Assembly: GCA_028671895.1 (NCBI GenBank)
Contig: CM053813.1
Span: 12,152,001 to 12,216,000 of the forward strand
DNA length: 64,000 nucleotides
Direction of reading: 5' to 3'
Source of the DNA: Oenanthe sinensis
Taxonomy: Eukaryota; Streptophyta; Magnoliopsida; Apiales; Apiaceae
Shown: positions 34,866 through 46,008 of the stretch, one piece after another
Layout of the letters: the number at the start of each line of letters is the position of its first letter
Position numbering within the stretch: the first letter of the stretch is position 1
Made by a program: the position numbers and the translations under genes
The notes under the pieces: model-generated
The model's input: the letters and a program-made list of their open reading frames with translations, nothing else
Databases searched by the model: none
Told to the model about the DNA's origin: nothing

Positions 34866-36696
34866 CTGTTAAAATAATTTTTCCTTGAATTAATGTGATT
34901 TTCGAAAAAAAACAATTAAGGTAAACACTTAAGCAAGGAAAAGAAAAAAACGTAATCAAATTAATTCCTTTTAGTGAATCGAGAAGATAAACAGTCGATT
35001 ATACTAAACTACGGAATCAAATATGACCAAAATCAAAACAATCGGAACCCAATCCAGTAATGACTGCAACCCAAATAAGTGATATGAATACTAAACTATG
35101 TAACCAGTTAACCGTGATAGTTGTGTGTATATCTGTGTATATATGTCAAACTGAGCAGATGATCAGACAGGGCCAAATACACAAACACAGGCAATAATGA
35201 ACGCAAATAGAGAATAGTAAACTTAAAACGGGCAGCAGTTCGAGATATGTAAGAGTTTCAACACAAATCGAATGAACAGGGAATGAAAGTTTGAAATCGC
35301 AGGGTGGGAGGGTGGGGGCTGTAAAAATTTAGGGTGAAAACAATTAGGTAAAAGTGAAAATTGATGTGTGTTAGAGATGTATATATAGGCATATATGTGC
35401 AAAGACAAGAATACCCCTGAAAATATAAGAAGAAAAAGTTAAGTACATACAGGGGAACATCAAGTCGAACACTATCTCGAACATTAAGTCGAATATTCGA
35501 GATAGTGTTCGAGATAGGGTCTATCTCGAACAAATAATCACTTGATCAATTAAAACAGCACAATAAACCCACCAGGGAATCCCATCTCGAATATTAAGGA
35601 AAAATTCGAGATGAGTTTCGAGTAAAATTCCAAGTGCAATCCTGGGAACTCTATCTCGAACAACAAGTCGAATATTCGAGATAATGTTCGAGATAGGACT
35701 CAAGTCGAACATCAAGTCGAATATTCGAGATAATGTTCGAGATAGGACTCAAGTCGAATATCAAGTCGAATATTCGAGATAATGTTCGAGATAGGACTCA
35801 AGTCGAACATCAAGTCGAATATTCGAGATAATGTTCGAGATAGGATTCAAGTCGAATATCAAGTCGAATATTCGAGATAATGTTCGAGATAGGACTGAAG
35901 TCGAACATCAAGTCGAATATTCGAGATAATGTTCGAGATAGGACTCAAGTCGAATATTCGAGATAGGACTCAAGTCGAACATCAAGTCGAATATCAAGTC
36001 GAATATTCGAGATAATGTTCGAGATAGGACCAAGTCGAACAATTTCCCAGACTTGGAATTTGAAACATGCACACGGGGAACTGTAACTCGAAATTCAAGT
36101 TGAATTTCGAGATGAATTTCGAGATAGACCTTATCTCGAATATTCTTCCCAGACTTAGAATTTTCAAAATTTTTAATTTAAAAGATAGCTATAATAATTT
36201 GGCAATTTTTGCAATAAGAACAACAATTAAATTTTGCCAAATTAAGATAAATATCAATTCAAGGATTTTTAACAAAGCAATTAATAAAAACATTCCTTGA
36301 CAATTCTAAGGCCTCTAAATTAAACAAAATTACATGAAAAACACAGGTAAATTCATCAAAAAAAAATCATGAAAAATTTAGAATAATATGAATTTAACTC
36401 CCCCTGTGATCATGCAATCTAACTAACATAAATTCAAAGATTTAATCAATAATTACATAGAAAGCACAATGAATTTATGTAAGAATAACACAATATATAT
36501 CCTAAAATAATCATTAATTAATCATATTAAAGTCTAAGCCCTTAATGATTAATTTAGCATACAGAAGTGATATTTGTAGCAATTGTAGAGATTATTTACA
36601 TATGTTTTCAACCATGCATATACAAAAGATGCAATTATCAGGACTAAAAACATATGTACATTATTAAAACTGGAATTTTGCAGATAGGAGAAATCA
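34866..36696 (-). repeat. pol-ORF3 spacer with 49-bp tandem array
   Basis: Spacer between pol stop and ORF3 ATG. From 35651 to 35945 six units repeat with an exact 49-bp period (unit ends at 35700, 35749, 35798, 35847, 35896, 35945). Partial units extend the array to about 35461 and 36140. Each unit contains the palindrome TCGAATATTCGA and several TCGAGAT/GTCGAAC elements. The core GAATATTC equals GAAnnTTC. A TATA box (35380-35387) lies on the ORF3 side. 36141-36696 is plain AT-rich sequence in which I see nothing. Confidence 0.9.
35380..35387 (-). promoter_or_regulatory. Possible TATA box for ORF3
   Basis: TATATATA within CCTATATATACATC on the minus strand, about 75 bp downstream of the nearest repeat unit and 515 bp before the ORF3 ATG. 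The order repeat array, TATA, leader, ORF3 matches 1080-1702 in element 1. Alternating TA sequence is common by chance, so confidence is moderate. Confidence 0.4.
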
Positions 36697-37944
36697 CTAA
36701 CTTGTGTTAAGCATTCCCAATTCACCAACCAACCTATTGAATGTTACTTCATCAAGAGGTTTAGTGAATATATCTGCAATTTGTTGCATTGTGGGCACAA
36801 AATGTAGCTCCACAGTCCCCTCCTCGACATGTTCTCTAATGAAATGATATCTGATATCTATATGCTTGGTTCTTGAGTGGTCTACAGGATTGTTGGTCAT
36901 GGCAATGGCACTTGTGTTGTCACACATGATTGGAATCTTTTTGTGTTTCATGCCATAATCTTTCAATTGGTTCCTCATCCACAGTATTTGAGCTACATAG
37001 CTTCCAGCAGCAATGTACTCAGCTTCAGCAGTAGAAGTAGATACTGTGTGCTGCTTTTTACTTTGCCAGGACACCAATCTTCTGCCAAGAAATTAACATG
37101 CACCAGATGTGCTTTTCCTATCAATCCTGCAACCTGCATAGTCTGAATCCGAATAGCCAATAAGATTAAAACCTGTATCTCTTGGATACCAAATCCCTAG
37201 ATTTGATGTGCCCTTGAGATACCTAAAGATTCGTTTGACAGCTATGAGATGTGATTCTCTAGGATCCACTTTGAACCTTGCACATAAACAAGTTGCGAAC
37301 ATGATATCGGGTCTACTTGCAGTTAAATAGAGTAGCGAGCCAATCATACCTCGATAACTTGTGATATCAACCGGTTTACCTGATTTGACTTCATCAAGTT
37401 TCGTGGCTGTTGCCATAGGAGTTTTAGCTGTTGATGCATCTTCTAGATTATACTTTTTGAGTAAATCTTTGATGTACTTGGACTGACAGATAAAGATTCC
37501 ATCTTTTCTTTGACTAATATGTAATCCAAGGAAGAAGGACAGCTCTCCCATCATGCTCATCTCATACTTATCCTGCATTAACTTGGCAAATTTCTCGCAC
37601 AAGCGTTCATTAGATGACCCAAAAATAATATCGTCCACATAGACTTGAACAAGTATTAATTCACCTTTTACATTTTTATAGAACAATGTTTTATCAATTA
37701 CTCCCCTAATAAATCCACTTGCAATTAAGAATAAGGATAGGGTTTCATACCATCGTCTTGGGGATTGCTTGAGGCCATAGACAGCTTTGAAGAGAAAGTA
37801 CACAAAATCTACAAGTTCTGGATTAACAAAGCCAGGAGGCTGTTCCAGATATACTTCTTCTTCTAGTTCTCCATTCAGGAAGGCGCTTTTCACATCCATC
37901 TGAAAAACCTTGAAGTTCTTGTGTGCTGCAAAGGCCAAGAACAT
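36697..37944 (-). pseudogene. Copia element 5 RT / RNase H
   Basis: RT with QMDVKSAFLNGEL, QPPGFV, VYGLKQSPRRWYE and the active site YVDD near 37630-37645 (intact), followed by RNase H with YSDSDYAG, STAEAEYIAA, CDNTSAIA and HIDIRYHFIREH, ending at a stop at 36697. One in-frame TAA (37093-37095) separates RT/early RNase H from the rest. The upstream side joins the 37890-39203 frame through a frame change near 38005. Apart from these breaks the sequence is well conserved. Confidence 0.92.
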
Positions 37945-40037
37945 CCTGACTGCTTCAAGTCGTGCAACTGGAGCGTAGGTCTCATCATAATCAATACCTT
38001 TTTTTGAGAATAACCCTTCGCTACCAAACGAGCCTTGTTTCGTGTTACAAGTCCGTCTTCATCCAATTTATTTCTGAAAACCCACTTAGTTCCAATTACT
38101 GATCTGTTCTTCGGTCGGGGTACCAGCTTCCAGACTTTCTGCCTTTCAAACTGATTGAGCTCTTCTTGCATTGCAATTACCCAATCAGCATCACCAAGAG
38201 CTTCTTCTATTTCTTTAGGTTCAAGCTTGGATAAGAACCCATAATATAAGCAAATATTAGCTATGTCAGCTCTTGCAGATCTTCTAGTAGACAAACCAGC
38301 ATCTGGATCACCAATAATTAATTCAAACGGATGGTCTCTACTCCATACCCGTTCTCTTGGAAATTGTCTTGATGATTCAGCTTGAAATTCTGAATTGTTG
38401 TGTTGACTACTTGTGTTATTTCCACTAACTCCCCCTGAGTTAGTGTCAGCTCCTACAGAACTAGTGTCATCTCTTCTTGAGCCTTGAACACTTGTCCTTG
38501 AGCTGCTATTTACTCCCCCTGAGTTGTTGCCGGACTGTGCTGAGGAAGTTTCTTCTGATCTTGCATTAGACTCAGTTATTTCTTTTCGAACACATGGCGT
38601 ATTTGAAGTAACAACCAACTCAGGTTCATCTTCAATTTCATCTAAGTCCAGATTTTGAAACATTAGGGACTCAGGTGCACTATTAGCTTTAGAAATTGAT
38701 GGGAGTTTAGTATCGTCAAATCTGACATTGTAGCTTTCAATCACTTTCCGATCATTCACTAAGAATACCCGATAAGCTGCCACCACATCTGTAGAATAAC
38801 CCACAAATATCCCTTCATATGCTTTAGCTTCAAACTTGCCTAAATTCTCATCGTCTATAAGTACGTAGCATTTAGCTCCAAAGACATGAAAGTATTTGAT
38901 TGTTGGTCTTCTGTTATTCATTAGTTCACATGGTGTCTTTTCTTTATCTTTTATGATCAGGGTTCTATTCTGAGTGTAACACACTGTACTCACTGCTTCG
39001 GCCCAAAAGTATAGAGGAAGTTTTGAATCATACAACAATGTTCTTGCTGCTTCAACCAGTGTTCTATTCTTCCTTTCAACTACTCTATTTTGCTGTGGAG
39101 TTCTCGGGGCTGAGTACTGACGACGTATTCCCTTAGAAACACAGAAATCATTCAAGATTGCATTCTTAAATTCCGTGCCATTATCTGATCTAATCGTCTT
39201 CACAGTGAGTGTTGAAACATTCTCAATTTGAGTGATATGATCAATGATTTAGAAAGGTACTTCATCTTTTGTCATAACAAACAATACCCATGTATATTTA
39301 GAGAAGTCATCCACGATTACCAACGCATATCTTTTCCTTGATAACGATAGCACGTTCACTGGGCCAAATAAATCCATATGAAGGAGTTGCAGAGGCTCAA
39401 TGATACTAGAAATTTCTTTACTTTTATGCGATGCTCGCTTTGACTTTCCCATTTCGCATGCTTCGCAGAGTCCTTTAGGAGCAAATTCCATTTGAGGTAG
39501 ATCTTTCACCAATTCTCGCCTTGCGAGAGCATTCATCGTTTTGAAGTTTAGGTGAGATAGCTTTTTGTGACATAACCAGCTTTCATCATCTGAAGCTTTA
39601 CTATAGAAGCAAGTGACTTCATTCTGGTTTGCTGAATCCATATCAGCAACAAAAAGATCTGCCTTCCGAACTCCTCTTAAAGCTAACGAACCTTCCTTGA
39701 TGTGAGTTATTGATACACCTTTCTTGTTGAAGACAATTTCATAACCTTTGTCACAGAATTGACTTATACTCAACAAATTGTGCTTCAATCCCTCAACATA
39801 GGAGATATCTTCAATGATGACATTGCCAGTCTTCAGTTTGCCATATCCCTTTGTCACTCCTTTGCTGTCATCTCCAAAGGTAACATAAGGGCCAGCCTTC
39901 ATAACCAACTCTGTAAGCAGGGACTTATTTCCTGTCATATGCCTTGATGCTCCACTATCTAGCACCCATATAACTTTATTTCTGTTTCGCTTAATGCCCT
40001 CCAATGTCAGATTGATTAGACATTCTTCGGAACCCAA
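37945..40037 (-). pseudogene. Copia element 5 protease / integrase / start of RT
   Basis: Protease with DSGASRHMTG (about 39937-39966); gag-pre-integrase with H-x3-H and C-x2-C (CHKKLSH, CEAC); integrase with HMDLFGP, RSDNGTEF and PQQNRVVERKNR supplying D, D and E; then the integrase C-terminal region, a Ser/Asn-rich linker and the first RT blocks (KWVFRNK, ARLVAKGYSQ). An in-frame TAA (39249-39251) cuts the integrase core. A one-base length change in an A-run near 38005 shifts the frame. The protease frame starts one base off the gag frame that ends at 40016. Confidence 0.92.
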
Positions 40038-40785
40038 GATTGATTGGGCCCGGCTTTTCTATAAGATCGAGAATTATCAGTTTTAACAACATGAGATGCA
40101 CTTTCTTTAACATTCTTAGAGCTTTCGACTTTGTCTTTTCCCTTGTCAGACTTAACAGATTTGTTAGTCTTAGGAGAAGGCTTGTCACTCCTAACTTTAG
40201 GAGGACTAGCAGTCTTAGCTCTTACATTCTTCTTCTTGACATTAGAACTAGTAGCAGTATTTAAACATGTTTGACTAGTTGCATTCATCAAGTTCACGAA
40301 GGTTTGCATGACATTAAAAGTGCATGGCATACAGTTAGGTTGACCACATTGTACATGATTTTGATGCATGTTAATCATTTTGTGTGGTACAGGCATGGCA
40401 TGTGCAACAGGAATATTCATGTTAGATTTACATGCATAAGAAAGATGTTCAGTGGATTTACAGTGATAACATGCTTTCTTTATTCTTTCTACCTTAACCT
40501 CTTTTTCAACCTTTTCTTTCTTAACCTGTTGTTTAACAGCCTTGGCTCCTAATCCTGGTCTAGATTCTTCTCTAGGGGATTTGATTTTAACTGATTTAGT
40601 AGGAGTTACAGGTTGTTCTTTCTTCCGATCTTCCATCTCGATTTCATATCTAACTAATAAATCAGTCTCTTCTTCTTCTCGAGGAGCAAAGTGTTTGAAT
40701 ATTGGTTTAATAGCAGATTTGAGAATTGTAGGTACTTTTTTTTTAATCTCACTGGGACTGGTGTCTACAGGCCTTTTCCCTTCTT
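40016..40785 (-). pseudogene. Copia element 5 gag, C-terminal part
   Basis: Lys/Ser-rich Gag tail with a second zinc knuckle, C-x2-C-x4-H-x4-C (CYHCKSTEHLSYAC, about 40431-40474). It ends WVPKNV then stop. Upstream bases to 40840 read through the solo LTR and are not Gag. It joins the main gag part on the far side of the solo LTR in the same reading frame when the solo LTR and one TCTTA copy are disregarded. Confidence 0.85.
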
Positions 40786-40790
40786 TCTTA
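40786..40790. other. Target-site duplication TCTTA of the solo LTR
   Basis: TCTTA on +, identical to 42363-42367 at the other edge. Confidence 0.9.
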
Positions 40791-42362
40791 TGTTGGGTTC
40801 CGATGCATAAAACGCAGCGGATTAAACGTAAATATAACAAAATTTTCGGAACCCTAACGCAGGATCATGTATAATCATTGACTGATTATTGTGAAACGGA
40901 ATCATACCTTTGTTTGGTCTTGACTACTACGAACTCAACGGAGATCCTAGCTTTCACGACTTGTGTCTTCCTCTTGAAAACACCTCTATGGTATCCACAC
41001 GAGCACCTTCAAGAACGTCTCACGATCTTGATTATGGAACGAATGTACTAGCCTCCTCTAGATGATTTCGAAACTGCCTTTGATGTGCTTGCTACTGCTG
41101 CTGCCTCTATAGGGTTTTTCTTATCAAAACATTAACCCTTATTAACCCTACATTATCTATTTATAATGGTTGGTTAATAGGCCCATAATAGCAACCCATA
41201 ACAGCAAAACCTAACCCATGTAGGTTTAGGATTAAATAATAAAACCGAATTTTATTATTTAATTAATAACTAAGTCACACTTAATTATTAATGGCAGAAT
41301 TCAAATTCGAATTTATATTATTTCAATTAATTAAGTCTCACTTAATTAATATAATAAAATTCAAATAATCATCAATTAATTTAAATCTATAATTTAAATT
41401 AATTATTCCTTAAAGTACTCTATGTGTGTGACCCTATAGGCTATTATTTAATTAGCAATAATTTTATTGTAATTTTATTCTCCAATAAAATTATAAACAA
41501 TGAGCGGTATCTAGTAATACATCATTGCTACCCAATTAAATAATAATTAAATCGTGATTCGATAAAACCTTTCGTGATTAATGTTTCCGTGTAATATAAT
41601 CCCTTTAACCATATATATTATAGATTAAACTCGAGGCATGTATTTAGTCATCCTCTTCAATATTTAATCCGGGTTTACTTGATCCATGAGTAGACTATGA
41701 AAACAAATCATTATTTGAGCACGACCATGCATTTTATAGTCTCACTCAATCAAGAGGCCAATAATATCTCTCCTAATTATAGGAGGGTTAAATCCTTTAT
41801 CTATCATTCATATTTCTCATACAACTCATGATATACCCGATGTCCACTTTTATCATTACCCGGTCAAAGGTAACTTTTAATGTAGTCAAAGTATATTAAT
41901 CCTCGTATAGAAATATAATGATCTCAAGTCAGAGGATCATTACACCATTATCACTGTGAGTCTTTCTTATGATTTTATTAAACATGAAGAATCTCACTGT
42001 GGGTCTGTCCAGTACAATGTACTCCTGCATGTACCTATGTGTTGACTTTAGTATCCCCATACTTATAACCAATGGGATGTGGTTATCTGTCAAACAACAT
42101 ACTAGTCTATTTATGTATTATTATTGTCCTATAATAATAATACTCGACTAGGGACATTTAAGAATATGATATATTATATAATCTCAAGTTCAAGTCATTT
42201 ACTAAATTATACAATGTGTATCATGATTCTAAGGACATTTATTATGCTAACAAATATATCGCAGTAATTAAAGTCATAATAAATACGTTTATTGAATAAT
42301 CAAATGACATAAATGTTTATCAAAAGAAACATTGTATTGCCTCTAGGGCACCTACACCAACA
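40791..42362 (-). mobile_element. Solo LTR (1572 bp) inside gag of copia element 5
   Basis: TGTTGGGTTCC to ACACCAACA, with TCTTA on both sides. It has no internal region. On the minus strand it is a diverged relative of the LTR at 13052-14724 (start TGTTGGTGTAGGTGCCCTAG against TGTTAGTATTGGTGTCCTAG; shared ends around ATCCTGCGATAGGGTT). A solo LTR arises by recombination between the two LTRs of a full element. It is the innermost insertion of the nest. Confidence 0.93.
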
Positions 42363-44043
42363 TCTTAGATAAGTTAGAATAGTCAAGTCCTATACCAACA
42401 CCAGTTATCTTCTTAAATGTGCTACTATCAACATTCACTTTACTAGCTGCTAGTTTATAAGCTTCGCATTTTGTTTCTAACTCAGCTAGTTTATTCCTAA
42501 GACATGCTTCTATTTCATCTTTAAGGTTGAGCTTGTGTTCCAAAGTTTTAATAGAGTCTCTTAGGGAAGTATCTATAGTGCAAACAGCCTCTAATTCTTC
42601 CACTTTTGCCTCAAGCATTCTGCATTTGGCAACAAGTGTTTTCTGTTCTTTTTTAGAAGTATTTAGGCTTTTGCACAGCATATAGATCTCTTCGCTAAGA
42701 GCCCCGTTCTGCACCTTATAATCATCTATAGACATTTCTTCCTTAAGGGTTAGAACTTGTACCTCTGGTTCATCTGATGTCTCAGCCATGAGGGCAAAGT
42801 TTGCTGTATGAGTAACTTCTTCCTCATCTGAATCATCCCACGCTCTGCCTTCTGTGACAACTAAAGCTCTTTTTCCATGTCTTTCCTTTACCAGGGCCTC
42901 ATACTTGCTTTTGAGGGCTTCATAAGTTTCTTTTGGATATGTCTGTTTAGGCTTCTTGCAATCTGTAGCAAAATGTCCAGCTTCACCACAGTTATAACAT
43001 TTGAACTTCATTTTAAAATCCAAAGGAGATTTGTAGCTGGTACTCTTGCCTTTCCCTTTGTAGCCTTGTGAACTACCACCACCCCTAGTAACCTGATAGT
43101 AAGATGAAGATTTACTTTGCGGTCGGTTACTCTTTCTGAATCTGATATTGCTGAACTTCCTTGCCATGTATGCCACGACACTGTCATCCATGTTGTCCAG
43201 CTCTTCTTGGGTGAAGTAGTCGTCATCACTATTTGATGTACACTCATCATCATTTTCAACTTGATGTGATGCAGGTGATGACCTAGGCTTTTCTGCAACC
43301 ATTGCCTTTTTAGACTCTACCTCATCAGCAACTAACCCTGATGCAGCTTCTTTTCCTCTTGAATCATTATCCCGTGCTTGATCTTGAAGTGTTTCCAGCT
43401 CATAGGTCTTTAGAATTCCATAATATTCTTCCAGAGTAGTTGTGTGCAAATCTCTGGTTTCTCTAACAACATAGACTCTATGTTCAATACTTTTTGGCTG
43501 GTTCCTCAGATATCTCGTGTTGACTTCAACCACGGGGAGAGTTACACCTCTCAGATTCAAATCCAAAACCAACTGACTGAATCTTAGATAGACATCGGTT
43601 TTACTTTCACCTTTTCTTATCCCTAAAGTGTCATACTCCATCTTGAGTATAAGTGTTTTGTTGCTTCTGACCTCAGAGGTACCTTCTATGACGACCTCTA
43701 GCTTATCCCAAATCTTCTTTGCTGTAGTTAGTCCTTTAACTACGTTAAACATCTCATGATCCAGGGATTCCATCAGTGTTTGTCGAACGGATATGTCGAA
43801 GGATATCTGCTCTTTATCAGCATCTGAAAAGTCTACTGCCTTTTTAGGCTCAGACCGTTGTGGTACTACCACATCTCCTTCCATATGCTCAGGAACAACA
43901 ACCATTGGTACAAATTTACCTTTATCGAGGACTTCCAGATATTCAGGATTGACGGAGTCAAGGTAAAGTTTCATTCTCAACACCCATTCTTCATAATGAT
44001 CTCGGTCGAACATTGGAATCTTGAAATTGTTTTTAGGTGCCAT
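42363..44043 (-). pseudogene. Copia element 5 gag, main part
   Basis: SIRE-like Gag from ATG at 44043 (MAPKNNFKIPMFDRDHYEEW). Residues about 1-230 are the capsid (UBN2-type) domain. The first zinc knuckle CYNCGEAGHFATDC is near residue 350 (about 42962-43003). Residues about 440-540 form Leu/Lys/Glu-rich coiled coils. The frame is intact until the solo LTR at 42362; the last few codons before the stop at 42352 come from the solo LTR. Confidence 0.92.
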
Positions 44044-44843
44044 CTTAATGCGGATTTAAAGTAAAGATAATAAATTTTTCTTATTACTTGAGTAGTAATT
44101 AAAAGAAAATTAAATTATCTTAAAATAAATCAAGGTTCAAATTCTGGACCAAAAAAAATTCTAAGTACCCAAGACTAGGCTAAGTAGAATATCTATGTAG
44201 AACTGCCCAAGTCGAATTTCTCTAAGTAGAACTTTTGTCCAAGTAGAATATTCCAAGTAGAATATTCAAGTAGAATATTCAAGTAGAATATTCTATGTAG
44301 AATATTCAAGTAGAATATTCAAGTAGAATATTCCAAGTAGAATATTCTATGTAGAACTTTTGTCCTTGGAAGAAATTTGCTGCTGGTCACTTTTAATATT
44401 GAATAAACAATATTACTTTTCACACTTTTTGACTTTTGTGGCTTTTCTCACCTAACTCACGTGCTAGGTACTGAATATCTCCTATAACACTTTTTGTTGT
44501 GAGATTTATGTCAAATCAAAAGCCAATAACACCTTTTTAACTTTATGTCTCTTGAAAAGGTAATCAAAAGTTGTTGGGTTTATCTTCTTTATCAAGAACA
44601 ATGATGACTCCTTGAAGAACACCAAAAATCAAAGTACCCAGAATAGTTCACAAAAATTATCTAAAGTCCTCCCAAGCTAAATAATTACACCCGGAGTATT
44701 TAAATAATTTTTAGAGTGAGTTTTCTCTGTCAATCAAATTTGAGCACTCTTTTCGAGAAGAACTAGAAAAGTAGACCTGTAGATGAAAACTCACTAATCT
44801 TCTACCAAACACAAGGATCTATGTTTTGTATATTAAACATGAA
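44044..44843 (-). repeat. Leader of copia element 5 with AGAATATTC repeats
   Basis: Noncoding leader between PBS and gag. 44176-44370 contains about ten close copies of CAAGTAGAATATTC and variants (TATGTAGAACTTTTG). Its GAATATTC core is the same as in the LTR and in the pol-ORF3 array. Confidence 0.85.
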
Positions 44844-44855
44844 GCTCTGATACCA
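44844..44855 (-). other. Primer-binding site of copia element 5
   Basis: GCTCTGATACCA on +, TGGTATCAGAGC on the minus strand, two bases from the LTR: the perfect plant Met-tRNA site. Confidence 0.95.
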
Positions 44856-44857
44856 AT

Positions 44858-46003
44858 TGTTAGGTCCAAATGTGTTGTAGAGGGGGGGTGAATACAACTT
44901 TTTGAATTTAAGAAGCAATAAATACAATGTAATAAATGAACACAATGATTCAAGGAATATATGTTTTATATATAACTTGAAAGGGTTGCTACAACATTCA
45001 TTACAAAGTACACCAGAAGTAAAGAGGGTGGTAAATGATGCTAAGCTCTGTGAATATACTCTCTCTCTTTTACAAGTGTTTATCTCGAAAATATTGCTCT
45101 CTTAAAAAAATACACAAGTACTTCTATTTATACTACTTGTAATCTATGTCTTGTAGTCTTCAAAGATTAAGATATACGTGGCCCAATGATGTCCACATAA
45201 ATCTTATCTAATCTTGAAAGCTTGGAAATCTGCCAATTAGATGATGCCATGTGTCATGTTGAAACTGTCCTTCATGTAGAACATCTACTTGAGAACTTCT
45301 ACTTGGCCATCTCGAATATTCTACATAGGAATGTTCTACTTGGTCATCTCGAATATCTATCTCGAATATTCTACATAGGAATGTTCTACTTGGCCATCTC
45401 GAACATTTAAGTCGAATATTCTACATAGGAATATTCTACTTGGCCATCTCGAACATTTTGTACTAAGAAAAATTCTGGGCTTCAACTTGAAACTTCAATG
45501 CAGCATTTTGAACTTGTGATTTCTTTATGTTTTCCAAATTCTTCAACAAGCTCTTTGAACTTGGATCTCTATTACTGACATAAACATACTATCAATGTCC
45601 TAACACTTGATGCAATGGTCTGATTCATAAGTGACTAGTCTTGATAGTGTCTCTGCTTCTTGAATAGATTACCATTTTCAACTAGTAATGTGGCTTTCCA
45701 ATCATTGCTTTACTTCTTGTTCACTTGAAATCAATTTGACTTATTGATACTGATAGTTATGATCTTGAATCTTTAAGTTACAAACCACTGAGGCATGAAC
45801 AAATTTGTCTTGAATTTCTTTCAATGATTTCTTCTTTGTTTGATCATAGTTAACAAATTGAATCTTATCAATTACCTTGTCTTCATAGTTAATATTGATT
45901 TCTTTGTGACTTCATGTTCTTGATTGTCTTCTGGTTAAGTATCTTTTCTTTTAGTTGAGTTACATAAGTTATAGTGTCACAAGTTTAGACACTCTGCCTT
46001 TCA
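44858..46003 (-). repeat. 5' LTR of copia element 5
   Basis: Same 1146-bp length as 29173-30318, with about 8 differences, all transitions. It carries the same TATA box and GAAnnTTC cluster. Confidence 0.95.
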
Positions 46004-46008
46004 CAAGG
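46004..46008. other. Target-site duplication CAAGG, right copy
   Basis: Pairs with 29168-29172 and shows where the gypsy gag resumes. Confidence 0.95.

Larger units (their letters stand above)
29173..46003 (-). mobile_element. SIRE-like Ty1/copia element 5 (minus), with large intact ORF3
   Basis: Complete element on the minus strand: 5' LTR 44858-46003, PBS 44844-44855, leader, gag, protease, integrase, RT/RNase H (to 36697), a 1.8-kb spacer with a 49-bp tandem array, ORF3 (30729-34865), PPT (30319-30330) and 3' LTR 29173-30318. Both LTRs are 1146 bp and differ at about 8 positions by my count, all transitions. The CAAGG duplication is perfect. A solo LTR (40791-42362) sits in gag. Total 16831 bp, or about 15.25 kb without the solo LTR and its duplicated target. 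It is the youngest large insertion in the window by LTR identity. Confidence 0.95.

Noticed and set aside
35461..36140. CRISPR-like regular repeat array
   Set aside because: The 49-bp units follow one another with no unique spacers, in a plant retrotransposon. It is a tandem repeat.
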